The position numbers and the translations under genes were made by a program. The notes beneath the pieces were generated by a model. The model had not been told where the DNA came from. It saw only the letters and a list, made by a program, of their open reading frames with translations, and searched no databases. From positions 1 to 64,000 of the forward strand of contig JAIYCS010000051.1 in the NCBI GenBank assembly GCA_027487895.1: a stretch of 64,000 nucleotides of DNA, read 5' to 3'. Positions 7,735 through 15,703 of this stretch are shown here, piece by piece. The DNA comes from Sediminibacterium sp. (lineage in GTDB: Bacteria > Bacteroidota > Bacteroidia > Chitinophagales > Chitinophagaceae). Numbering within the stretch: position 1 is the first letter of the stretch; each line of letters starts with the position of its first letter.

Positions 7735-8595
7735 ATGAAAGGTATCATATTAGCAGGTGGTTCAGGTACTAGATTGTATCCAATTACAAAAGGAATTAGT
7801 AAGCAGTTAATGCCTATTTATGACAAGCCTATGATTTATTATCCGCTTTCTATTTTAATGTTAGCGGGCATCAAAGAAATTTTAATTATCACTACACCTG
7901 AAGACAGCGTGCAGTTTCAGCGTTTATTAGAAGACGGTTCTGAACTGGGTTGTAAGTTCAGTTACGCCGTTCAGGAAAAACCAAATGGACTTGCCCAAGC
8001 ATTTGTTATTGGTGCCGATTTTATTGGTAACGATAAAGTGGCGCTGGTACTTGGCGATAATATTTTTTATGGCGCAGGGTTTAGTAAACTTGTACAGTCA
8101 TTTAACAACATCGAAGGCGCTGCCGTTTTTGCTTATGAAGTAAATGATCCAGAGCGTTATGGTGTGGTAGAATTTGACGAAAATAAAAAAGCTATTTCCA
8201 TCGAAGAAAAACCAACTCAGCCAAAATCAAATTACGCCGTGCCTGGTTTATATTTTTATGACAATGACGTGGTAGAAATTGCTAAAAATATTGAGCCTTC
8301 TGCTAGGGGTGAGTATGAAATTACTACTGTTAACAATGAATACCTCCAACGTGGCACTTTACAGGTGGGCATCATGAACCGTGGAACCGCTTGGCTTGAT
8401 ACTGGCACTTTTGACTCTTTAAGTGACGCCTGCGAGTTTGTAAGGGTTATAGAAAAGCGCCAAAGCCAAAAAATAGGTTGTATTGAAGAAGTTGCCTTTA
8501 GGATGGGCTTTATTGACCGTGAGCAGCTCTTAAAACTGGCTGCCAAATACGAGAAAAGCGGCTACGGACAGTACCTTAAAGGAATAAAACCCTAG
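7735..8595 (+). CDS. rmlA: Glucose-1-phosphate thymidylyltransferase
   Basis: First step of dTDP-sugar synthesis: glucose-1-phosphate plus dTTP to dTDP-glucose. 286 residues, the usual RmlA length. The N-terminal [18 protein letters not shown] contains the nucleotide-binding loop and catalytic Arg/Lys, followed by [23 protein letters not shown] with the metal-binding Asp, and [20 protein letters not shown]. It ends the rmlBCA group; the order B-C-A places the pathway's first enzyme last. The B12-type regulator gene begins 38 bp downstream on the same strand. Confidence 0.95.
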   Translation: MKGIILAGGSGTRLYPITKGISKQLMPIYDKPMIYYPLSILMLAGIKEILIITTPEDSVQFQRLLEDGSELGCKFSYAVQEKPNGLAQAFVIGADFIGNDKVALVLGDNIFYGAGFSKLVQSFNNIEGAAVFAYEVNDPERYGVVEFDENKKAISIEEKPTQPKSNYAVPGLYFYDNDVVEIAKNIEPSARGEYEITTVNNEYLQRGTLQVGIMNRGTAWLDTGTFDSLSDACEFVRVIEKRQSQKIGCIEEVAFRMGFIDREQLLKLAAKYEKSGYGQYLKGIKP

Positions 8596-8633
8596 CATTC
8601 GAACAAAACAAGGAACCTGTTGTTATTGGCTTT

Positions 8634-9515
8634 ATGGATGCATTTACCATTAAAGATTTAGAGAACCTTTCTGGGATTAAGGCCCATACTATACGCATAT
8701 GGGAACAGCGCTATCAATTCTTGAACCCTTCAAGAACGGATACCAATATTCGTTATTACACCAACGAAGAGCTTATAACCCTGTTAAACATTGCCCTACT
8801 TAACAAGTACGGGTACAAGATTTCCCATATCGATAAGATGAAACCCATCGAAATGAAAGAACGTATTCTTTCATTAACCCAATCGGAAGCACAACTCGAA
8901 AGAATTGTAAATGAACTGATTGAGTGCATGGTGGATCTTCGTATCGAAGATTTTGAATCGGTACTGGATTTCCAGATTACCAGCAAGGGTATCGAAAAAA
9001 CCATCACACAAATTATATTCCCATTCCTTGAAAGAATAGGCATACTATGGGTTACCAGCCGAATCAATCCTGCGCAGGAACACCTTGTTACCAATATTAT
9101 TAGACAAAAGCTGATTGTAGGGATCGAAAAAACTTCACCAGCTTTGCAAGCTAATTCTACAGCCCTCTTATTCTTACCGGAAGGTGAACACCACGAATTG
9201 GGTATCTTATTTATGTATTACTTGCTTAAAGCGCGTGGTGTTAAAGTACTTTATTTGGGTGCCAATGTGCCTATCAAAGACGTGCTCTATGTTGCAGACT
9301 TAAAGGTGCCTACATTTGTATATACGCACTTAACCTCTGTGGCTAGTAACTTTAATTTTGAAAAGTTTTTAACTAAAGTAGGTGCGACCCTTCCAAAATA
9401 CTCGGTGGTGGTGTCTGGTTTACTTACACAAACCTATAAAAAAGGGGTACCAAGCAATGTAAACCTTAAACGTTCTTTACCTGAAGTAATGGACTATTTA
9501 GGCAAGATTGCATAG
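8634..9515 (+). CDS. CarH-type B12-binding MerR regulator (light sensor)
   Basis: 293-residue regulator with an N-terminal MerR winged helix (FTIKDLENLSGIKAHTIRIW, with WEQRY and YYTNEEL) and a C-terminal cobalamin module. The helical cap has W139, then nine residues, then E149-H150, matching the W-x9-EH signature of CarH. The Rossmann part has E185-H-H187-x-x-G190, the E/D-x-H-x-x-G motif whose histidine is the lower cobalt ligand. CarH proteins use adenosylcobalamin as a light sensor: the dark tetramer represses carotenoid genes and light breaks it up. In T. thermophilus CarH the residue after the Trp is His132, a second cobalt ligand after photolysis (from memory); here it is Val140. It sits directly upstream of an ECF sigma gene and seven carotenoid genes, its likely targets. 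Confidence 0.88.
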   Translation: MDAFTIKDLENLSGIKAHTIRIWEQRYQFLNPSRTDTNIRYYTNEELITLLNIALLNKYGYKISHIDKMKPIEMKERILSLTQSEAQLERIVNELIECMVDLRIEDFESVLDFQITSKGIEKTITQIIFPFLERIGILWVTSRINPAQEHLVTNIIRQKLIVGIEKTSPALQANSTALLFLPEGEHHELGILFMYYLLKARGVKVLYLGANVPIKDVLYVADLKVPTFVYTHLTSVASNFNFEKFLTKVGATLPKYSVVVSGLLTQTYKKGVPSNVNLKRSLPEVMDYLGKIA

Positions 9516-9545
9516 TTATCTTCCTCATTTTTCTACAATATTTTC

Positions 9546-9572
9546 ATAAGGAGCTGATAATCAGCACCTTAT
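9546..9572. terminator. 27-bp near-perfect palindrome after the CarH-like gene
   Basis: Arms ATAAGG-A-GCTGAT and ATCAGC-A-CCTTAT around a central A pair at every position except two symmetrical A/A sites. It lies 30 bp after the regulator's stop, and T-rich sequence follows it. As RNA it would be a stem with a tiny loop, plausible as a terminator for the regulator gene; as DNA its two-fold symmetry could equally be a protein-binding site upstream of the sigma promoter. Confidence 0.5.
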
Positions 9573-9605
9573 TTGTTTAATAAATTTTAAAAAAAATTAA
9601 ACAAA
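9572..9605. promoter_or_regulatory. Putative operator 1: inverted repeat TTTGTTTAA-N16-TTAAACAAA
   Basis: TTTGTTTAA at 9572-9580 and its exact reverse complement at 9597-9605, separated by 16 bp of A/T. The right arm ends 5 bp before the -33 TTG of the sigma-gene promoter. A second copy with identical arms and spacing lies 55 bp downstream. This is the best candidate binding site for the CarH-like regulator encoded just upstream. Confidence 0.6.
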
Positions 9606-9610
9606 AATGA

Positions 9611-9640
9611 TTGCGGGATGATTTTCTTTGTTTAACTTTG
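9611..9640 (+). promoter_or_regulatory. Bacteroidota promoter of the sigma/carotenoid operon
   Basis: TTG at 9611-9613 (-33), 19 bp spacer, TAACTTTG at 9633-9640 (-7 consensus TAnnTTTG). The start of transcription should fall near 9645-9647, giving a leader of about 15 nt before the ATG at 9661. The -7 box is overlapped by the left arm of putative operator 2, so a bound repressor would block polymerase. Confidence 0.72.
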
Positions 9641-9660
9641 GTTTTATAAAATTAAACAAA
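9627..9660. promoter_or_regulatory. Putative operator 2: second copy of the inverted repeat
   Basis: TTTGTTTAA at 9627-9635 and TTAAACAAA at 9652-9660, again with a 16-bp spacer. The left arm overlaps the first bases of the -7 box and the right arm ends at the base before the sigma-factor ATG, so the site covers the transcription start. Identical arms and spacing to the copy at 9572-9605 argue against chance even in AT-rich DNA. Confidence 0.6.
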
Positions 9661-10161
9661 ATGTCTACCCCCGAATTTAACGAGCTCATCATCAACAACA
9701 CTACATTTTTGAAGCCGTTTGCTTTTACGCTTACGCGTGATAACGAGTCGGCCAAAGACTTAGTTCAAGAAACACTTTTTAGAGCATTAGCTAACAGAGA
9801 TAAATACAATGTGGGCACCAATATTAAAGCTTGGTTGTACACGATCATGCGTAACATTTTTATCAATGATTACCGCAAAAAATCAAAGCAGGCTACTGTA
9901 TTTGATAATACACCAAACGATTTTTTAATTGACAATAACCAAACATCTGTTAGTAATGAGGCCATTGCTAAACTTAATTTAAAAGAAGTGCAAGAAGCCA
10001 TTCATAGCTTACCCATCATTTTTAAAAATCCTTTTTTACTTTATTTTGATGGCTATAAGTACCATGAAATCGCTGATATGTTAAATGAACCGCTTGGTAC
10101 TATCAAAAGTAGAATTCACTTTGCGCGTAAGCTGCTAAAAAATCAGTTGCACCGCTACTAA
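9661..10161 (+). CDS. ECF-type RNA polymerase sigma factor
   Basis: 166-residue sigma-70 family factor with only regions 2 and 4. Region 2: FLKPFAFTLTRDNESAKDLVQETLFRAL and IKAWLYTIMRNIFINDYRK. Region 4: EAIHSLPIIFKNPFLLYFDGYKYHEIADML with the helix-turn-helix LGTIKSRIHFARKLL. The ATG at 9661 is chosen because an in-frame upstream ATG at 9628 would lie within the promoter. No anti-sigma gene follows; crtI begins 23 bp downstream, so the factor heads the carotenoid operon and probably acts in light- or stress-induced transcription. Control may therefore be at the level of its own transcription by the neighbouring B12 regulator. Confidence 0.9.
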   Translation: MSTPEFNELIINNTTFLKPFAFTLTRDNESAKDLVQETLFRALANRDKYNVGTNIKAWLYTIMRNIFINDYRKKSKQATVFDNTPNDFLIDNNQTSVSNEAIAKLNLKEVQEAIHSLPIIFKNPFLLYFDGYKYHEIADMLNEPLGTIKSRIHFARKLLKNQLHRY

Positions 10162-10184
10162 TTTTTGCTTATTTTTATTAGACT

Positions 10185-11678
10185 TTGAAACAATCTGTTG
10201 TTATTATTGGAAGCGGCTTTGCCGGCTTATCTGCTGCGTCATTTATGGCAAAAGCAGGTTGGGATGTTACCGTTTTGGAAAAACATGAGCAGCCAGGTGG
10301 AAGAGCACGTAGGTATAAGGCCGCCGGTTTTACATTTGACATGGGACCAAGTTGGTATTGGATGCCCGAAGTTTTTGAACGTTATTTTAATCAGTTTAAT
10401 AAGTCGGTTTCTGATTATTACCAGCTTATAAGGCTTGACCCATCTTACCGCGTATATTGGCCTGATGGTCCGGTAGATATTCCTGCTAATTACAATGCCC
10501 TTAAAAATTTATTTGACACCATTGAGCCAGGGGCAGGTCATCAACTCGATTTATTTTTAGCAGAAGCTGCTTATAAATATGAAGTTGGTATTAACAAGCT
10601 CGTGCACAAGCCAGGTCAATCTGTTACCGAATTTTTAGATTGGGAACTCTTTAAAGGCGTTTTTAAACTTGATGTTTTTAATTCCATTAAAAAGCACGTC
10701 GCAAAACATTTTAAAAATCCAAAACTGCGTGAACTCATGGAGTTTCCAGTTTTGTTTTTAGGCGCTTTACCAGAGAACACACCTGCGCTTTATTCGCTTA
10801 TGAATTACGCGGACATTAAAGGCGGTACTTGGTATCCTAAAACAGGGATGTATAATATTGTTGAAGGCATGTATGATTTAGCGGTATCGCTTGGCGTACA
10901 ATTTAAATTTGAACACGAAGTCACTGCTATCGAAGTTGAAAATAAAATAGCAACACGTGTTTGTACCAGTAAAGGAAATTTTGAAGCAGATGTAATTATA
11001 GGTGGCGCCGATTATCACCACATCGAAACCGCGCTGTTGCCTGCTGCGGCTAGGTCTTATAGTGCTGCTTATTGGGATTCACGGGTTATGGCGCCAAGTT
11101 GTCTTCTTTTTTATATTGGACTTAATAAAAAATTAAAAGACGTTCAGCATCATACCTTGTTTTTTGATACATCATTTGACGTGCATGGTGCCGAAATTTA
11201 TACGACAAAATCTTGGCCCACCGATCCGCTTTTTTATATGAGTATCACATCTGTAACAGATGCTACATCGGCGCCAGAAGGTCACGAAAATATGTTTTTA
11301 CTCATGCCTGTGGCAACGGGTTTAGCAGGAGATACGGAAGACGTTCGTGAAAAATATTTAGATCAAATGTTAACCCGTATCGAAAAGAGGCTCGGTCAAT
11401 CTGTTAAGGATGCTATTGTTTATAAAAGGTCTTTTGCGCAATCTGATTTTATATCTGATTATCATGCCTTTAAAGGCAATGCATACGGGCTTGCAAATAC
11501 GTTACTGCAAACGGCTATTTTAAAACCAAGCTGTCGTAGTAAAAAAGTAAAAAATCTTTTTTATACGGGTCAGTTAACAGTGCCGGGTCCGGGCGTGCCG
11601 CCAAGTTTGATTAGTGGTGAAGTGGTGGCTGGACAAGTTGTAAAACATTATTCAACAAATAAAAACAAACAACTATGA
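10185..11678 (+). CDS. crtI: Phytoene desaturase
   Basis: FAD-dependent desaturase that turns phytoene into lycopene in four steps at the membrane. N-terminal dinucleotide fold VVIIGSGFAGLSAASF with VLEKHEQPGGRARRY, FDMGPSWYWMPEVFERYF, and the C-terminal bacterial phytoene dehydrogenase signature FYTGQLTVPGPGVPPSLISG. 497 residues, normal for CrtI. The start appears to be TTG at 10185, because the dinucleotide fold begins four residues later and no ATG lies between it and the upstream gene's stop. It overlaps crtB by 4 bp. A second paralogue follows at 13051; this one is assigned CrtI because it sits with crtB and carries the CrtI-type C-terminus. Confidence 0.92.
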   Translation: MKQSVVIIGSGFAGLSAASFMAKAGWDVTVLEKHEQPGGRARRYKAAGFTFDMGPSWYWMPEVFERYFNQFNKSVSDYYQLIRLDPSYRVYWPDGPVDIPANYNALKNLFDTIEPGAGHQLDLFLAEAAYKYEVGINKLVHKPGQSVTEFLDWELFKGVFKLDVFNSIKKHVAKHFKNPKLRELMEFPVLFLGALPENTPALYSLMNYADIKGGTWYPKTGMYNIVEGMYDLAVSLGVQFKFEHEVTAIEVENKIATRVCTSKGNFEADVIIGGADYHHIETALLPAAARSYSAAYWDSRVMAPSCLLFYIGLNKKLKDVQHHTLFFDTSFDVHGAEIYTTKSWPTDPLFYMSITSVTDATSAPEGHENMFLLMPVATGLAGDTEDVREKYLDQMLTRIEKRLGQSVKDAIVYKRSFAQSDFISDYHAFKGNAYGLANTLLQTAILKPSCRSKKVKNLFYTGQLTVPGPGVPPSLISGEVVAGQVVKHYSTNKNKQL

Positions 11679-12511
11679 TGAACCTGTTTCATGAAGTGAG
11701 TCAGGATTGTAGTAGAATAACCACCGAAAAGTATAGCACTAGCTTTTCTTCGGCGATTAGATTGTTGCATAAAGACTTACGTACTCCCATTTGTAATATT
11801 TATGGTTTTGTTCGTTTTGCGGATGAAATAGTAGATACTTTTCATGGTTACGATAAGGCCATGTTATTTGAAGAATTTAAGAAAGCAACCTACGATGCTA
11901 TTGAAAGAGGCATTAGTTTAAATCCAATTTTACATAGTTTTCAAATGACCGTTAATCAATATAAAATTGATCATGCACTCATTGATGCTTTTTTATACAG
12001 CATGGAACTTGATTTAGGTAAGCATACCTATGATAGAGCCGGCTACGAAACTTATATTTATGGTAGTGCCGAAGTGGTAGGTCTTATGTGTTTGTATATA
12101 TTTTGCGATGGCAACCAGGCGCAGTATGATGCATTAAAGCCTGCTGCAAAAAGTTTAGGATCTGCATTTCAAAAGGTGAATTTCTTACGTGATGTTAAGG
12201 CCGATTTTGAAGGATTAGACCGTATGTATTTTCCAGATTGCGATTTTGCCAATTTTACACAGGCCGATAAATTAGCTATTGAACAGGATATACAAAAAGA
12301 TTTTGATGAAGCGTATGCAGGTATTTTAAATTTACCCATCAAAGCAAGATTTGGCGTGTATGTTGCTTATAAATATTACTTATCGTTGTTTAAAAAAATA
12401 CAGCGCCTAGAGCCTGCGCATATTTTAGAGTCTCGTATTCGTATACCAGATTATGGCAAGGCCTTTATTCTTGCAAAAGCCGGCATTAGAAGTCAGTTAA
12501 ATATTATGTAA
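11675..12511 (+). CDS. crtB: Phytoene synthase
   Basis: Joins two geranylgeranyl diphosphates to phytoene, the first committed carotenoid step. 278-residue squalene/phytoene synthase fold with the first aspartate-rich motif RFADEIVDTF (D-x3-D) and the second NFLRDVKADFEGLDRMYFP, plus SFSSAIRLL near the N-terminus. It starts inside the last codons of crtI (ATGA overlap), so translation is probably coupled. The idi gene follows after 10 bp. Confidence 0.95.
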   Translation: MMNLFHEVSQDCSRITTEKYSTSFSSAIRLLHKDLRTPICNIYGFVRFADEIVDTFHGYDKAMLFEEFKKATYDAIERGISLNPILHSFQMTVNQYKIDHALIDAFLYSMELDLGKHTYDRAGYETYIYGSAEVVGLMCLYIFCDGNQAQYDALKPAAKSLGSAFQKVNFLRDVKADFEGLDRMYFPDCDFANFTQADKLAIEQDIQKDFDEAYAGILNLPIKARFGVYVAYKYYLSLFKKIQRLEPAHILESRIRIPDYGKAFILAKAGIRSQLNIM

Positions 12512-12521
12512 AGCCCCCGTC

Positions 12522-13061
12522 ATGATAGAAGAAGTAGTGCTTGTAAACGAAAAGGATGAAGCGGTGGGCGCCATGGAAAAAATGGCTGCGCACGAACAGG
12601 CGATACTTCATAGGGCATTTAGTGTTTTTATTTTCAATAAAAATGGCGATGTATTAATGCAGCAGCGCGCGCATAGTAAATACCATAGCGGAGGTTTATG
12701 GACCAATACTTGTTGCAGTCATCCAAGACCCGGTGAGGAAGTTGTAGCTGCAGCTACTAGAAGGTTACAAGAAGAAATGGGATTTACAACAAATCTTACT
12801 AAAGCATTTGACTTTACCTATAAAGCAGCATTTGAAAATGGGTTAACAGAACATGAGTTTGATCATGTAATTATAGGACAGTATGATGGTGTGGTAAATT
12901 ATAATCCAAACGAAGTAGCCGCATATGCATTTATGCCAGTTCATGAACTAGAACATCAAATACAGGAAACACCAGAACGTTTTACAGCTTGGTTTCATAT
13001 CGCATATCCAAAATTAAAAGCATGGATGGCGCATCCACAAAATAAAATTCATGCAGCCTAA
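12522..13061 (+). CDS. idi: Isopentenyl-diphosphate delta-isomerase, type 1
   Basis: Nudix-fold enzyme interconverting IPP and DMAPP, feeding the C20 precursor for carotenoids. 179 residues. Visible are LHRAFSVFIFN, MQQRAHSKYHSGGLW, the catalytic-Cys block TNTCCSHPRPGE, the Nudix-like helix AATRRLQEEMGF and the acidic pair in TEHEFDHVI that corresponds to the second active-site segment. It overlaps the following crtD-like gene by 11 bp, showing it belongs to the same transcript and is dedicated to pigment supply. Confidence 0.95.
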   Translation: MIEEVVLVNEKDEAVGAMEKMAAHEQAILHRAFSVFIFNKNGDVLMQQRAHSKYHSGGLWTNTCCSHPRPGEEVVAAATRRLQEEMGFTTNLTKAFDFTYKAAFENGLTEHEFDHVIIGQYDGVVNYNPNEVAAYAFMPVHELEHQIQETPERFTAWFHIAYPKLKAWMAHPQNKIHAA

Positions 13062-14535
13062 AAGAGCGGTTATTATTGGTTCAGGTATTGCAGGACTTGC
13101 GGCTAGTATTAGGTTGGTGGCGCAGGGGTATGAAGTGCATGTATATGAAAAATCAGATAAGCCAGGCGGAAAACTCGGTCATTTTTCTGAAGCGGGGTAT
13201 CAGTTTGATACAGGCCCTAGTTTGTTTACCCAACCACATCAATTAGAGGCCCTACTTGCATTAGTTGGAGAAAAACTATCCGATTATTTTACCTATCAAA
13301 AAATGCCCGTTTCTTGTCATTATTTTTATGAAGACGGAACCGTAATTCATGCTGCTACAGATCCCGAATTATTTGCTCAAGAAGCGCATCTAAAAACGGG
13401 CGAGCCGGTTAGCAACATTAAAAATTATTTAGCTGCTTCCGAAAAATTATACACGCGTATCGGTCAAGTTTTTTTAGACCATTCGTTACATAAGTTTTCT
13501 ACGTTGTTTAAGATTCCGCTTTTGTCGGCGTTACGCGCATTTAAACTGCCCTATGTAACAAAGTCGATGCATAAGCACAACGAAAAGGCTTTTTCTTCTA
13601 AAAAATTAGTGCAACTATTTAATAGGTATGCTACTTATAATGGAAGCAATCCTTATGTGGCACCTAGTATGCTCACTTTAATTGCTCATTTAGAGCATAA
13701 TGAGGGAAGTTTTTATCCTATGGGCGGCATGATTTCAATTACAAACACACTAGTGGCTGTTGCGCAAAAAAAAGGCGTGCAATTCCATTTTAATAGTCCC
13801 GTTCAAAAAATTACAACATCAAATAATAAAGTAACGGGTATAGAGGTTAATGATTGTGGAGTACCCGCTGATATAGTTGTAAGTAACGCGGATGTTTATT
13901 TTACTTACCTAAATTTATTAGGCGAGCCTTCTAAGGCGCAACATATTTTAAAGCAGGAGCGGAGTAGTAGTGCCCTGATTTTTTATTGGGGTATCAAAAA
14001 AGATTTTCCACAGCTTAGTTTGCATAATATTTTTTTTACAGAAAATTATGAAGCCGAGTTTGCACATTTATTTGAGGTAAAAATTCCATTTTCGGATCCT
14101 ACCGTATACATTAATATTACATCGGTGTGTGAGCCAGGTATTCAGGCGCCAGCGGGTAAGCAAAACTGGTTTGTGATGGTGAATGTACCCGCAAACACCG
14201 GTCAAGATTGGACCGCCATTACTGCATCTGTAAAAAAACAAGTACTTGCCAAGCTCGAACGCATGTTGGGTGAGCCCATTGAACCTTTAATTGAAACAGA
14301 AAAAATATTAGATCCTTTATTGATTGAAGCAAAAACGGATTCATATCAAGGGTCTTTGTATGGCACCAGTTCCAATGCCCCCATGGCAGCATTTTTACGT
14401 CATCCTAATTTTAGCAAAGAGTACAAGGGTCTCTATTTTGTGGGTGGCAGTGTACACCCCGGTGGCGGTATTCCGCTTTGTTTAAAAAGTGCAGAAATTA
14501 TGAGTAATTTAGCGGCAAAAGACAGCGTGCTATGA
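13051..14535 (+). CDS. crtD: Carotenoid 3,4-desaturase, CrtD-like
   Basis: Second FAD-dependent desaturase of the operon, 494 residues. N-terminal AVIIGSGIAGLAASIRL, YEKSDKPGGKLGHF and FDTGPSLFTQP; the C-terminal VGGSVHPGGGIPLCLKSAEI is the signature of the 1-hydroxycarotenoid 3,4-desaturase branch, distinct from the FYTGQLTVPGPGVPP form in CrtI. It would introduce the 3',4' double bond in the hydroxylated acyclic end of the molecule. It overlaps idi by 11 bp and the cruF-like gene by 4 bp. Other members of this branch act as methoxyneurosporene desaturases, so the exact substrate is inferred from the neighbouring hydratase. Confidence 0.85.
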   Translation: MQPKRAVIIGSGIAGLAASIRLVAQGYEVHVYEKSDKPGGKLGHFSEAGYQFDTGPSLFTQPHQLEALLALVGEKLSDYFTYQKMPVSCHYFYEDGTVIHAATDPELFAQEAHLKTGEPVSNIKNYLAASEKLYTRIGQVFLDHSLHKFSTLFKIPLLSALRAFKLPYVTKSMHKHNEKAFSSKKLVQLFNRYATYNGSNPYVAPSMLTLIAHLEHNEGSFYPMGGMISITNTLVAVAQKKGVQFHFNSPVQKITTSNNKVTGIEVNDCGVPADIVVSNADVYFTYLNLLGEPSKAQHILKQERSSSALIFYWGIKKDFPQLSLHNIFFTENYEAEFAHLFEVKIPFSDPTVYINITSVCEPGIQAPAGKQNWFVMVNVPANTGQDWTAITASVKKQVLAKLERMLGEPIEPLIETEKILDPLLIEAKTDSYQGSLYGTSSNAPMAAFLRHPNFSKEYKGLYFVGGSVHPGGGIPLCLKSAEIMSNLAAKDSVL

Positions 14536-15230
14536 GGCTTTTTGTAGAAAAATATAAACTTGCTATTTCTGTTTTTATAGCACTCCTTTTTCACGTGAGT
14601 GGCATGCTTGGTATTTTAATTTCTGACCATGGAGCTTGGTTTGTTTCAAATACGCCACTCAACCTTTGGATTATGTTTGTGCTGCTGCTTTGGAATCAGC
14701 CCAGCTTATCTCCTAAATTTTGGTATTTTTTTATCGCTGCATTTGTTACAGGCATGCTCTCTGAAATAATAGGCGTAAACACAGGTTTATTGTTTGGATC
14801 TTATTTTTACGGAAAGGCAATGGGCCCCGGACTCATGGACGTACCATATACTATTGGTATGAACTGGTTTGTGGTTGTTTTTTGTGCCGGTACTGTTATG
14901 AAAATGTTGCACCGCTGGTTACAGCATCAGTTTTTAAAAGAAGGGGAAGCTGTCCCTAAACGCATAGAGAATCTGGCATTTGTTATTGATGCAGCCCTTG
15001 TGGCGGTTTTATTTGATTGGCTAATGGAGCCTGTTGCTGTAAAACTTGGATTTTGGACCTGGCTATCACTAGATATTCCGGTGTACAATTATGTATGTTG
15101 GTTTATTGTGAGTGCGGGTTTACTGGTTTTATTTAGAAAATGGGAGCAACCTAAAGCCAACCCTTTTGCACTACATTTGTTATGTATTCAAGTGCTGTTT
15201 TTTTTAACACTTCGAAATTATTTACCATGA
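14532..15230 (+). CDS. cruF: Carotenoid 1',2'-hydratase, CruF-like (DUF422)
   Basis: 232-residue integral membrane protein with about seven hydrophobic helices. The blocks SEIIGVNTGLLFGSYFYG, DVPYTIGMNWFVVVFCAG and FDWLMEPVAVKLGFW are characteristic of the DUF422 / CruF carotenoid family, which adds water to the terminal psi-end double bond. Start ATG overlaps the crtD stop by 4 bp, and its own TGA overlaps the crtZ ATG. Placement directly after crtD fits the usual hydratase-desaturase pair acting on one end of gamma-carotene. Confidence 0.85.
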   Translation: MRLFVEKYKLAISVFIALLFHVSGMLGILISDHGAWFVSNTPLNLWIMFVLLLWNQPSLSPKFWYFFIAAFVTGMLSEIIGVNTGLLFGSYFYGKAMGPGLMDVPYTIGMNWFVVVFCAGTVMKMLHRWLQHQFLKEGEAVPKRIENLAFVIDAALVAVLFDWLMEPVAVKLGFWTWLSLDIPVYNYVCWFIVSAGLLVLFRKWEQPKANPFALHLLCIQVLFFLTLRNYLP

Positions 15231-15697
15231 TCTATGTTTTTGTTGCTATAGGCGTTTTTTTGTTGATGGAACCCATTACTTGGGCTACCCATAAATATGT
15301 CATGCATGGCTTTTTATGGTATTTGCATGAAGATCACCACAAGAAAAGCGATGGCTTCTTTGAAAAAAACGACGCCTTCTTTTTAATATTTGCCATTCCA
15401 AGTTGGCTTTGTATTATGCTAGGTAGTATGGCGCAAAATTACTGGTCGGTGGGTATTGGTGCTGGTATCGCCATGTATGGCTTTGCCTATTTTTTAGTGC
15501 ACGAAATAATCATTCACCAGCGTTTTAAATTATTTACCAGATCTAATAATAAGTACATCAAAGCCATTAGATGGGCGCATAAAATGCACCATAAGCATTT
15601 AGGTAAAGAGGATGGCGAAAGTTTTGGTATGCTAATTGTCGCAAAAAAATACTGGGACAAAGTGCGCAAAGAAGAAGCCTTACAAAATCAAGCATAG
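15227..15697 (+). CDS. crtZ: Beta-carotene hydroxylase
   Basis: 156-residue membrane di-iron hydroxylase of the fatty-acid hydroxylase superfamily that puts the 3-OH on the beta-ionone ring. The four histidine clusters are visible: HKYVMH, HEDHHKK, HEIIIHQ and HKMHHKH. The ATG at 15227 (MIYVFVAIGVFLL) overlaps the preceding stop as ATGA and matches the usual CrtZ N-terminus; an upstream in-frame start at 15182 would lie deep within cruF. crtY follows after 6 bp. Confidence 0.95.
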   Translation: MIYVFVAIGVFLLMEPITWATHKYVMHGFLWYLHEDHHKKSDGFFEKNDAFFLIFAIPSWLCIMLGSMAQNYWSVGIGAGIAMYGFAYFLVHEIIIHQRFKLFTRSNNKYIKAIRWAHKMHHKHLGKEDGESFGMLIVAKKYWDKVRKEEALQNQA

Positions 15698-15703
15698 GCT
15701 TTT

